Shown here piece by piece: positions 32,553-43,825 of a stretch of DNA of 64,000 nt. The position numbers were made by a program, and so were the translations under genes. The DNA is taken from the NCBI GenBank assembly GCA_013368315.1, contig JAACJM010000363.1, positions 1 through 64,000 of the forward strand. Direction: 5' to 3'. Source of the DNA: Tetrapyrgos nigripes. Taxonomy: Eukaryota > Basidiomycota > Agaricomycetes > Agaricales > Campanellaceae. Numbering within the stretch: the first letter of the stretch is position 1; each line of letters starts with the position of its first letter. The notes beneath the pieces are model-generated. The model searched no databases. It was not told the DNA's origin and was given only the letters and a program-made list of their open reading frames with translations.

Positions 32553-35500
32553 TCAGTACGCATCTGGATGCTGTTGATGGAAAGTTTTGATCATTTCCTT
32601 CACTTTTGTCAATCCTGACGCCGGTTCCCATGAATTTTCTGAGTCAGCGTAGTCCAACCATTTGACAAGATATTGTACTCCCCGGCGGTTTCTCGTTGGT
32701 TTTGAATCTAGAATTGCTTCCACATCGTATTCGTTGTCCTCGGGAAGTAACTCAGCCGGTTCTCCCAGATAGTTCACTCCGTGGGCTTCGGTCTCTTTAT
32801 ACGGCAATAGGAGTGAAGCGTGGAACACTGGATGAATGTGCCAGCTATTCGGTAATTTGAGTCGGTAATTGACTTCACTGATAACGTCAGTGATTTCGAA
32901 CGGTCCGTGACGACGATTTGCCAACTTAGCTTTCGGCCTCGTTGTCTTCAGATTTTTCCCGTCTAGCAACACTTTGTCCCCAACTTTAAACTTTATCCCT
33001 TCGTTCCTGTAGTCCTTGTTTTGCTCCTTCATCAGTTCAGCCGCTGTCGCCAGACTTGCTTTTAGTTCTTCTCGAATAGTATCCAAGTTCTGGAGGCGTT
33101 CTTCGACCTTTGGTATGTGTGAAGTCGGGTTGATGGAAGGGAATAGTCGAGGTAGAAATCCATGGAGTAGTTCGAATGGGGATTTCCTGGTGGCTGAATG
33201 AATTCGGGTATTGTGACAGAATTCGGCGTAAGGTAGGTATTTTACCCAATCGTCTTGGTGATAGTTACAGAAGGTTCAAAGGTATTGTTCGAGTTCTTGA
33301 TTGAACCTTTCTGTCTCGCCATCTGTTTGCGGATGATAAGCTGTACTGAGTGCTGAAGTGATACCTAACTTAGCGTATATCCCTTTCATTACTTGGCTTG
33401 TGAATTGAGGTCCGCGGTCAGATATCATTTTGTCCCAGAGGCCGTATCTTCGCCAAGTGTTGTCGAACAATAGGTCAATTGTTCCGTCGCTATCAATATC
33501 TTTTCTGCATGGGGAAATGACAACTGTCTTTGTTGAACGGTCAACTGTGACGTGAATTGCATTGAAGCTGTCACATTCTGGTAGATCCGTGATGAAGTCG
33601 GTTGTAATGGTGCCAAAGGGTCGTTCCGGTATTTCATTCGGAATTAACGGTACATGCGCCGGGTGGTTATTTGCCTTGGTTAACTGACAAGTAGCGCATC
33701 CTTCAACATAGTTACGAACGAATACTGACATACCAGGCCACCAGAATTCTCTACTGACGAGTTCATATGTTTTGAATCGTCCCGGGTGTCCTGCAATAAG
33801 GCTGTCGTGATGCATTTTAACAATGTCCCGTCTGAGTTGTTGGTCGTTCGGGATGTAGATCTTCCCTCTGAACAAGACGATTCCGTCTTCGTAGTTCCAT
33901 TCCTGTAGGTTTTTTGCCAACGCGCGTGGTCCATTGTTAAAGATGGTTTGTAACGCACTTACAACTTCAGCATCCTTTTTCGGACATTCTTTGATCCGCC
34001 TTTTCAATTCTGTATCTCCTATTGCAGTTACTGTTCCTGGCCTTGTCGCTCGAATTCTGAAGAACCTAGGGTCAAGTAAGACCCTATTTTTGTTGTCGTT
34101 TTTGACCCCCTCTTTATGATCTGACCTCCGAGAGAGTGGGTCACTTCGATTCAGGTTTCCGGGTTTGTGGGTGAGCGTAAAGTCGAATCTGGTCAGAAAC
34201 AAGGCCATTCTTGCTTGTCGTCGGCTGAGTTTCTGAGCGGTGGTGAAGTACCTAAGGTTGTTGTGATCGGTCAAAATTTCGATGGTATGTGGTCCGCCTT
34301 CTAGGTAGTGCCGCCAGGCTTCAAGTCCACGTATGATCGCTAGTAGTTCTTTATCATGAATGTCGTAATTCTGTTCCGTTTCGGATAAGGCCTTTGACAG
34401 GTAGGCTACTGGATGCCATTTACCGTCTGGTCCTTGTTGTTGCAGGATACCTCCCATAGCGTAATCTGACACATCAACTTCTACTCGGTATGGTTTAGAA
34501 TGATCAGGCATGAGAAGGACTGGTGAAGTCGTGAACGTATCTTTGAGTGTTTGGAAAGCCGTTTGAGCTTCCTCGGACCATTCCCATGGGTGTTCCTTTT
34601 TCCTGAGATCGAACAATGGTCATGCAATTTTTGAGAAATCACGTATGAAACGACGGTAAAAGTTTCCGAAGCTGAGGAATGACTGTACGTCTTTGACGTT
34701 GCGTGGGATTGGCCATTTGGTCACACCCTCGACCTTGACTGGGTCCATCGCCAATGTGTTGTGTGAAACGATAAGGCCAAGGAACTCCACTGAATCAGTT
34801 TCGAAGGTGCATTTTTCCGGTTTAGCGTATAAGTCGTTATCATGGAGTCGTGCCAACACTTGTTTCACCATGTATCGATGTTCTTCTATTGATTCTGTGA
34901 ATATGAGAATATCGTCCATATAGATGACGACTTTTCCAGAGTCGATCAGGTCCTTGAATAGAGTGTTCATCATCGCTTGGAATGTAGCTGGAGAGTTCAT
35001 AAGACCAAAAAACATCACCGTTGGTTCGAAGAGGCCGCGGTTGTTTTTAAACGCCGCTTTCCATTCATCTCCTTTCTTGATACGTACATTGTTGTATCCC
35101 CATCTAAGGTCGATTTTGGAGAATATATGCGCCCCTTTTAGTTTGTCTACGAGTTCCAATATAAGCGGTAGGGGGTATTCATTTTTAACGGTCCCTTTGT
35201 TCAGGGCACGATAGTCCTGTACTGGTCGTAGTTTTCCGTCTTTCTTTTTTACAAAGAAGAAGGGACTTGCCATAGGAGACTTCGACGGTCTTATATATCC
35301 TTTCTCTAAGTTTTCCTTGATGAATTCATCGAGTTCCTTCTGTTCGTTTGGGGATAAAGGGTACGTTTTGCAGGGGCGTGGTTCAAAGTCCGGTTTTAAC
35401 TCGATAGCATGATCCCATTCGCCACGTTTCGGTAGTCGTTCTGAGGTTTGTTTGTCAAAGACTCGTAGGAACTGATGATATTGCGAAGGAATCTTATCTT

Positions 35501-36449
35501 TAAGAGATACATCGACCTGGACGTTCTGAGCTGCCTCTGCGAGTTCTTGTGCTTTCGTGAACCCTGCGTGGATGTTCAGGTTTGGTGTCCCCGGTGCCTC
35601 TTCATCTATTCTTTCTTCTTTCCCCAACAATTCCTCCATTATGTCCTGTTCCCATCGTTCTGGGATCGTATCTCTTCCGTAATCGTCTTCAGTAAAGATT
35701 GCCGCTACCTCCGAACTTCAGTGGAAGGATCGAATAGGAGTTCGACGGCGTCGCCCTGCAATCTTTGGTTGGGCAACTGGTTTGAATTGTCCAACTGGTT
35801 CTAACCATCTGACTTGGTAATCCTTGTGGTGAGTCCTTGGATCGATGACTGTGGGTTTCAAGGATTTAGTTTTCAAATGGAGAACAGGAGGTTTTGCCGT
35901 GATGCATGTTTCTGGGCATCTAGTCATGTCTACCCGTGAGTCCGACCAGTCTATATCTGGGTTATGTTCTTCCAACCAGTCGGTACTGAGGATTATATCG
36001 TGATCTCCGATGTCCGTTACGTAGAACTTGGCCTTTTCTTCGTGGTACGCTACGCCGTCTCGGGAATAGATACGAAGATTTTGGATAGTGTATTCTCGTA
36101 CCCATCCCATGGTGTTTTCGGAACCGTCGACGTTTTGGACTGGGAACGGGTTTTTGATAGGAAGGAGGGTGAGCTGATGTTTTCGTGCGAATTGGCCATT
36201 GATAATTATGCCTTCTGCACCACTGTCTATTAGAGCGTTTGCGTCGATTTTTCTGCCAGTAAATTTGCCGATTAATTCAGTTTTGAGTGTGATTGATGGT
36301 ATCTGTCTGTTACGAGTGATTGCTGACATTCTTATTTCTGAAGGAAAGACTCGCTCACTAGAGGGGTATAACACACTATATCGATTGTTCTTTAACTGTC
36401 CGGTGTACTGTTCTACTCCTACTGACGACGTAGCAGAGGAGTGATTCAA
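32553..36449 (-). pseudogene. G1 pol: protease, RT, RNase H, integrase, chromodomain
   Basis: Protease about 36260-36000 (ALIDSGAEG, HDIILSTDWL). RT about 35400-34650 ([30 protein letters not shown], catalytic [11 protein letters not shown]). RNase H 34600-34100 (VEVDVSDYAMGG, HDKELLAII). Integrase: HHDSLIAGHPGRFKTYEL..CATCQ, TTDFITDLPE, MISDRGPQF, GETERFNQELEQYL. Chromodomain 32720-32570 (EAILDSKPTR..YLVKWLDYADSENSWEP). The frame is broken by TGA at 35718-35720, 34620-34622 and 33276-33278, the latter two at positions where Arg is conserved. All catalytic residues are otherwise in place. Confidence 0.9.
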
Positions 36450-38395
36450 AAATCCAATTTAGACATGACGTCTTTTAAATAGACGGTTGCTTGTTCCTTT
36501 TCTTCTCCTTCTAGTCCTTTAACCCTGTTAACCATGTCGGAGATTTCCTTGATCGTGTTTCTGGATGAGGATGCCTGAGCTACTGTTACCGGTGGTGGAG
36601 ATGCGGTTTCGGCTGTTCAAATAGTACGAGAGGGGAAGGTTCGGGAAGTGTTCTGAGATGACGTCCTCAGGAATGTTGGACATTTGTTGCTCATGTGTCC
36701 AGTTTGTCTACATGCGAAGCATGCTCCTGCTTTTCAAAGTCGGTCCCTTTCATCAGGTGTCAGTTTAGGTGGTAGATTGAAAGACGAGTTAGCACCTGGT
36801 CCCATAAGCGCATTGACGCTTGCTACCGTTCTCCCCTGAGATGGACCTGGATTACTCTTCGTCGAAGTAGTCTTCCAGCGTCCTTGTCTTTCCCGTTCCT
36901 TCAACCATTCTAAATGAAGCTCCACAGCTCTTTCTTTGTATTCCTCGAAGTCATCCCACTTTGGATACGTTCTTCCAACTGCTTCTCAGAGTTTGGGTGG
37001 TAACCCGTCCTGATAGAATTCCAACAACGCTGCTTCTCCGAACTCGGACTCTTCTCCATATGTATCGAAGATGCTGTTGTAGCTGCTAATATCCGTCCCC
37101 TTCATTCTAGCAAACTTGATCTTCGTCCTCGCCACATCTTCCGAGGCGAGAGCTTTGAAGTCCCTTTTGAATCTATCACGTATCTGTTTTAAAGTTATCC
37201 ATCTCCATTCACCTGGTGTACTCGCCAAGTTTTCATCCTCCTCATCTGCATCTCGTTCTATCAATCTCTGTGTTGCCCAATCTCCTCCTTTCTCTCCTGT
37301 GAAGAACGACAGGAATAGCGAGACCTGACTTTCCTCGGTCGGGTACTTTCCTTTATTCATGCGTAGATAGTTATTGAACAGGGCCAGCCATCGTTTCGCC
37401 TCGCTACGTTCTCCATTGAAGGCGTCTGGTTTCCTTCCTCGTTCGGAAGTTCTGTTCGACCCGATAGGAGGTGTGTCGGCCATGACTGAGTCGTTTGGAT
37501 CTGATGGATCTGGGGAAGGAGGTGTAGGAGGACGGCGAGGGGCTACGGATGGTCCTTCGGCAGATGGAATGATGGGCGAAGGTGGGGAAGTGGGATTGTC
37601 TGGTTCTGGTGGGTTATTGGGAAGGGTTTCTGGTACTGGGTTAGATCCGGAAGGTTGGTTAGTAGGTGTAGAGGTTCCTTGTTCCGATTCTGTTGCAGGT
37701 TTAGGTTTTGGGTGTGCCTTTTGAATCGCGAGTTCTTGGAGTTGGGTTATAATATGTAACCCACTTGGAATTTCTTCGGCGGTAAGTCGTTGAGTGTTAT
37801 ATCTGTTTAGGCACGGTTGTACGGTGCATGGAGTCCAAGGGTCGTCGACGTCTTCGACGAAGTAAGCGGCGTCTCGAGATGATGAGGGATGGAATATGTG
37901 TGGTTGATCGGCACAGTGGAGGTTAGGGTCTGCAGATGCGGTTTGTCGACCAGTCATACACTGATTTCAAGAAAGGTAGTTGGGTCCTAGGTTGAAGGAA
38001 GATGCTAGACCATATTCGGGGGAAGGGGATGATGGAGAGTAGTCGACGTGTTCTCTGAGGAATAGAGGTCCTTTAATCTGAACCACAGTTTCTCCTGTAT
38101 TGAAGTCCTCTTTCACTGTTATGTATGAAAATGTCGAGAGGACTACGTCACCTGAGATAAGTTTCCACACCCAGCGTCTTGTGCAAACAAAGTGTCGGTC
38201 GAAGCTCCAAGGATCCGCTTGTATTTTTCTTCTGTGAGAGACCAGGTATTCGGAATGTAAGAGGTAGCGGGGAAGGGGAAATGGGATCCGTTCGTAGTCA
38301 CGAGGGGTTACAGGAGGTTCGATACGAATTTGGGGGCGTGGGGTAGACAGAGTGAATAAGGGGATTGTTTTCAGGAATAGCGATAGACGAGGTAG
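36446..38395 (-). pseudogene. G1 gag with zinc knuckle
   Basis: The capsid-like part is at about 37420-36990 (KRWLALFNNYLRMN, FKRDFKALASEDVARTKIKF) and the zinc knuckle at about 36720-36690 (CFACRQTGHMSNKC). The frame is open from about 38395 except for TGA codons at 37967-37969, 36986-36988, 36734-36736 and 36617-36619, each in a context where CGA would continue the protein. The final TGA at 36446-36448 follows T TTT; slipping back one base there enters the pol frame, so gag-pol may be made by -1 frameshifting. Confidence 0.83.
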
Positions 38396-38446
38396 TCAAA
38401 GGAAGGACTCAATTTAGTGAGGTGGGTGTATGGGAGTTCGTTCAAG

Positions 38447-38964
38447 TGTCAGGGTTGTCGATGCACTCGGTAACCACCCAAGTCACACAATATGAGAAAG
38501 CTGGTTATAGGAAGATAGATTTGACCAAGAGAGCTAAAGAGGTAGAGAGATAGAGAGGAAGTAAGCTGACTAGGCTCTACACTGCGTAGTAAAAGTACGG
38601 AGCGGAGACGAAGTGAACGAACTAAGGAATAGGTTACAAAGATCACAGGTATATAAGTAAAATATGAACAGATGGGAAAGAGTAAGTAATAATAGACGGT
38701 ATCATGTGGAAATGTCAAGGGCGAGAGAATAATGAGTTAAATATGGATAGATGAAGGTACTGGATCATACGGAGTGATTGACAATGAGAATGTCCATGGA
38801 GATAGGAATCGGAGGAGATAGGAATGTGAGTCATAGATCTAGAGAGATGGTAACTATAGACGATGATGAGAAATGGTTGATGTTTATGGGGTTAGAGTGG
38901 GAAATAGGTAGTAAAGGGGAAAAGAATAGAAAGGAAATGAATAGACGGGAGAGGATTCATGACA
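38447..38964 (-). repeat. G1 5' LTR
   Basis: 518 bp partner of 31131-31648, followed on the minus strand by the gag leader. GGTCC directly outside at 38965-38969 is the target duplication. Confidence 0.93.
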
Positions 38965-38969
38965 GGTCC

Positions 38970-41200
38970 GTTACAATCTCAAATCCATCTGGCATCTCTT
39001 CCAAGTAATGCCTCCAATCCTTCAACGCCTCTATTATAGCCAACATCTCTCAGTCGTATATCTCGTAATTCCATTCTACTGGTTGCATTGATGAAGAACA
39101 AAAAGCGACAGGATGCCATAAACCATCTTCCAGCTTCTGCATCAATACTCCTCCTGTTGCATATCCTGATGCGTCCACTTCTATTCTTGTTGGCCTCCCT
39201 GGTTCCCAAAGTGTAAGAATTGGTGCTGATATGAAAGCTTCCTGAAGTTGTTCAAAGGCTGCCTGTTGATGACTTCCCCATTCATACTTGACATTTTTAC
39301 GTGTCAAGTCATTCAGGGGTCTAGCGATTTTGGAAAAATCTTTGATGAAACAATGGTAGAAGTTGGCAAATCCCAGGAAACCGTTGGCGTTTTCCAATTC
39401 CATACTGCTGCTATCTTCACTGGATCCATTTGTACCTCTCCTCCTCCTATTGCCAAACCCAAATACTCAATCACCTCTCATTCAAATTCACACTTCTCTG
39501 GCCTCAAATACAAATCATGCTTCTGTAACCTCCTCAAAACCTCTCATGTAACTGTCCGTACCTCCTTCAATGATCCACTGAAGATAAGGATGTCATCTAA
39601 ATATACTGCCACTTTTCCTGCAGCAATTAAATCAGCAAATATCGAATTCATCGGAGACTGAAAGGTAGCAGGGGAGTTGGTAAGTCCAAAGAACATAACT
39701 TGAGGCTCAAATAGTCCCCTATTCGTGGCAAATGCCACCTTCCACTCATCTCCAGACTTGATCTGTACGTTGTTATATCTCCAATGTACATTGAATTTTG
39801 TGAAGTACTGTGCTTTTTGTAGATGACCGATAATGTCCATAACCAATGGAAGAGGGCAGCGATTCTTGACCGTGAACTGGTTCAGCTTTCGGTAGTCTTG
39901 AACAAATCACAGTTTACCATCCTTCTTTTTGACAAAGAAGACTGGTGATGATAGTGGTGACTTGGATGGCTGAATGTACCCTTTGCTTAGATTATCTTCC
40001 AAAAACCAGTCTAACTCTTCTTGTTTGTTGAGCGACATAGGATAGATTTTGGTGCACATAGTTTCTGGTGCATTTGGTAAGAGTTCAATGGCATGATCCC
40101 AGGGTTTGCGAGTCGGAAGTCTTTCGGATTCTAGCTCTGAGAACACCTTTGCAAAGTCCCGATACTGGGCTGGTACCATCTGCTCGAAAGCCTGTTTTGG
40201 TTTGCCCTTCTGAGCCTGCTCTGCAAGTTGTTGTGAATAAGTAAATCCAGCTGTGCACCAAACCTCTTCACTTGGTTCTTGAAGAATCCCTGCCTTCCAC
40301 CTATTAGCATGTATATGACAATAGGGTGTCTCCTCTTCTTCCTCAGCCTCTGTCTCCTCCTCTTTCTCCTCCTCTTCTCTGTCCACTAACAGGTCTTCCC
40401 TCTCCTGTGGTATCTCTCCAGTCCATTGAATCTCATCTCCCTCATCTGGTACTTCTTCTACTGTCACTTTCTGCCTCTTTACTTCTCCTTTCTTCCAATC
40501 TACTTCTGGATTTGTCTGTCGTAGCCACAGTAATCCCAGAATAATGTCCTCCCCTCCAATATCTGTAATCAAAAAGTCCATCCAGTTCTCTTGTCTGTCC
40601 ACTGTGAGCCCTAGACGTGTGAACCTTTCAATCTGCCCTGCCTGATTCAAAGTTCCATCAATGTTGAATACATTGATCAGTTGTTTGAGCTGAAAAGTTC
40701 GAATTCGGTGCTTCTTCACAAAGTCTTTTCCCAAAAATAGAGCTGTTGCTCCACTATCCACCATAGCTGCTGCTTCTAAGCTTCGGTTCATTCCTCGTAG
40801 TTTGACTCCAACATGAAAATGTGATGAAAGGGGATCTATTTCCTGAATAACTGATATTTTACATGCGGAAATAGAATCATACGAGGAAGTGGTAAGCATA
40901 GAGAATTGTTTGAGAGATGTTGTCTGTGCAGCTGGAACGGGCACCTGCTTTAAAAATCCATCTTCTTCATAAACATAGCCAAGATGGCAGTCTGCTGAGT
41001 CATGGCATTCTGAAGGGCTGTGAGCTGTGTGGAATGATCTGGAGGTGGAATCATGGAGTTGGGGACTCAGATGGGAAAAGGGTGAAGTAGTTGTCTGTGG
41101 TGGTAGCAGCAACTTGTTGTCCTTGAGGACGCAACCCTCTGTTGCGGTCAAGACCCATGAACTTATCCTGACAAACACAATCCAGATGACCCTTCCGAGC
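38970..41200 (-). pseudogene. G2 protease and reverse transcriptase
   Basis: Protease: AAMVDSGATALFLG and GGEDIILGLLWLRQ (40760-40540). [12 protein letters not shown], then TGA 39907-39909, FVQDYRKLN, VMFFGLTNSPATF, catalytic VAVYLDDILIF. RNase H starts RIEVDASGYATGGVL and reaches the G1 insertion at 38969. Further TGA codons at 39544-39546 and 39050-39052 stand where Arg is usual in this family. Expected residues around them are otherwise well kept. Confidence 0.85.
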
Positions 41201-42412
41201 ACAGTAGTTGCACTTGGCTTCCTTGTGGTTACACTGAAGCTTCATGTGGCCTGGAGCACTGCAACCATAGCAATGGTTTCGCATAGCACAAAGATAATCT
41301 TCACGTGTTTTACCATTGCCAGTGCGAGTAGCATCAATGTCCATAGCATAGGGATCAGAAGTGGATGTATAAGTGGACATAGTAGTGGTAGTCTTGTGAC
41401 CCTGCTTGTGGTGGATGAGGTTCTCAAGAGTGGTGATCCTTTTAACCAAATCATCAAGTGAAATTGGCTTGCCTTTCACCGCCTCAATAGGAGCTAGGCC
41501 AACACAAAGGTTGTAGTTGAGTCCTCATTCAAGACGAGCTTGGAGATCTTCATCAGAGTAACCTGTCCTTTGACCCAGGTCCTTGAATACCTGAATATAC
41601 TTTGCAACTGTCTGTTTTCCCTGAACCAATCCTTCTATTGCATCTTGTGCATCTGCCTGTTCATCCAACAATCCAAACCGTGCTTTGAAGGCTTCTACAA
41701 ATACACTCCAAGTTCTGTTAAACGGGTTGACAGTCTGAGTAGTCCCATTGTATGCCATAGCTTCTTCGATGTATGGTGCAGCCCAAATGCCAGCCTCTCC
41801 CTGCATGAATGAGAGTGCAGATCGGATCATCTTTCCTTCATTTCAGCAATATCTCTTTGTTCTCCAGCCCAGTTCCTGAAAGACGCCAGGAAGGACCTGA
41901 CATCTACAGCCTTACCCTTGAAGGATTCAGGCTTGGCCATGCTGGATTTATCAGAGCTCTGGCTTATTGTGTGAGCCTGAGGCTGGGGTTGTTGCTGGTT
42001 TATGCATTGGAGGAATGTAGTGACCTGCTCTTGGAGAAGTCCATGAGCATTTATGATGTCCTGAATGGTTCAGCATGGTGCATATCGAAATGGGGTTGTT
42101 GAGCTTGTTCAGACATATTGATATCTGAGGGAACAGGAGACGATGGGATGACGGGGGTATGGGATGTGGGTGATGGAAGTGGTAGGTAACGGCTGAACTG
42201 GTAGGTAAGACAATACAGTCAAAACGAGTGTTGTTGTCTTCCCAACTATAGTAACGGATTTGGGGAATGGAACAGATGTAAGCGTTTGGACAAAGATGGC
42301 TTGGGCAGTCAAAGAATCCTTTGTCTCCATCTTTAAAATAACTGTTGATATCAAAGCAGACGTGTCTCTGATCAACTAGATCAAAGCCATGTAGTTGTCC
42401 TCGACAGGACAA
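41030..42412 (-). pseudogene. G2 gag with two zinc knuckles
   Basis: Capsid-like segment (RSFLASFRNWAGEQ, ALSFMQGEAGIWAAPYIEEA, KYIQVFKDLGQRTGYSDEDL) and two CCHC-type knuckles (CYGCSAPGHMKLQC and CNYCARKGHLDCVC, the second slightly irregular). TGA at 41525-41527 replaces an expected Arg. The N-terminal part is spread over frames. It follows the G2 5' LTR on the same strand. Confidence 0.78.
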
Positions 42413-42554
42413 CTTGCTGGATACAGAACTGGGTGCACGAGAAGTATGAGAAGCATGAGATGGTGCTCGAGAGGGTGCTGTAGACGTGGTAACAGAGTTT
42501 CTGCAAGGACAACCTGATAACTAGGCTGTCAGTGCAGCAAGAGATCTTGACCTA

Positions 42555-43028
42555 ATGTGGTAAAGAGCACACACTTGGCTCTAAGCAGTAGGCATAGACA
42601 GAACAACAGTAGACAGATAACGATGAGAGACTAGTCCCAAGACAAAGTTAATATTGAGTGAAAACAAGAAATACATGAGATGCTCACCTAGTCCCAAGAC
42701 AAAGAGGTCAAGATGGGGACTAGGGAGCTACTACTCTAAGCTTATATACACAGAACAGAAATAAAGATAAAAGCTGAGTAAATCGAAGAAAGGAATCAGA
42801 GAACTGTCCAGAACAATCAAAGTACAGCCTGTTGTCCCTGTAAGAGATGTATCATAAAAAGATGAACAAATGATGAAACAGGGGATAGTAGCTGTGCATA
42901 GATGATCAAGGAAAGATGAACAAAAGATAGGGCAAAGGATAAACAAAACGATGAACAAAAGGCAGTGACTGATGAAGAAAAGAAACAGAAAATGAATGAA
43001 AATACCCTGAAATAATACTGTCACGACA
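42555..43028 (-). repeat. G2 5' LTR (474 bp)
   Basis: On the minus strand TGTCGTGACAG...TTTACCACA. It matches the solo LTR at 22603-23123 in inverted orientation, without that copy's 47-48 bp tandem duplication. It interrupts G4 coding sequence directly after EKIDR. The partner LTR is missing from the window. Confidence 0.85.
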
Positions 43029-43577
43029 CATACTTCTATCAATCTTCTCTAGCATTCCTTCAAGATGCTCTTTTGTAACACAATTCCTGAACTTGAAGTC
43101 TTGATAGGAAAGGGGATTGACAGGCAATTCTAGAGGAGTTGGAGGAGGAATAGGCTGGTAGTGTTGAGCTTTGGGGTTCAGCATAAATGTAGGCACCAGT
43201 CTGTATTTCCTATGGACGGGTTTGTATTGTCATTTTGCAACATTAACCTTGTAACTGGGAGAAAAAGCTCAATCAGTCCAAGAAGTGGAAATAATAGAAT
43301 CAGAAGAATAAAGAGATGAGGACGTGTAGTCCCTAAGAAATGAATCATAAGACAAAGGAGGAATGAGACCAAAAAGAGAATCAAATTCAGAATACTCAGT
43401 GTTACCCATGAGAGCTTCTATAGACCTTCCAAGAGTAGCTGGAGACAAGTGGAAGGTCTGAGAACTCAAATCCTCAGCTAAAAATCCTCAGTGTAAGGTA
43501 CTTCAGAATAATCCTCAATCTGTGAAAAATGGACTGTTCACTTGATCAAAGCCGTGTTCCTTTTGTCATCTGGGTCA
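43029..43577 (-). pseudogene. G4 polyprotein fragment between copia and G2
   Basis: It continues the G4 frame that ends at 48601 (GVPSVGIVI joined to TDPDDKRNTALIK across the copia element) and stops at the G2 LTR. The content is the linker before the RT domain, for example FRNCVTKEHLEGML. Several frame breaks. Confidence 0.75.
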
Positions 43578-43582
43578 GTAAT

Positions 43583-43818
43583 TATTAAACTTAGGTTATC
43601 TTAGTGAGTAATCTTAGCGAGAGTCACAAAGTGGGGGGGTAAGAGTGTGCGAACGTATCTCGCTTGACTCTCAAGTATATATCATTAATCAAAGTAGTAT
43701 AATAATATAAATAGTCTAAGTATATCCATGTGATCGTTTGACTGTAAGTCTGCAGTACCTGAGTGATGCCGTATGCATTGTAACTTAGTAACATGATCGT
43801 AATCACTTAATTCCAACA
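43583..43818 (-). repeat. Copia 3' LTR
   Basis: 236 bp copy ending TTCCAACA on the plus strand. It carries G-to-A changes at its outer edge compared with 48360-48595. Confidence 0.9.
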
Positions 43819-43825
43819 CTCCCCT

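Larger units (their letters stand above)
31131..38964 (-). mobile_element. G1: full-length young Ty3/gypsy chromovirus inserted in G2
   Basis: Two 518 bp LTRs, target duplication GGTCC at 31126-31130 and 38965-38969, and a purine-rich tract (AAAGAGGGGGTAA on the minus strand) just before the 3' LTR. Minus-strand order: gag, protease, RT, RNase H, integrase with a C-terminal chromodomain, then an extra small ORF. The chromodomain puts it with chromoviruses, which target chromatin marked by the host. Despite near-identical LTRs the coding region holds at least seven in-frame TGA codons, so this copy cannot make its own full proteins without readthrough. Confidence 0.93.

Noticed and set aside
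22603..43028. LTRs at 22603 and 42555 as a pair bounding one element
   Set aside because: Opposite orientation; the first has its own GTAAC duplication and lies in G5 outside G4.
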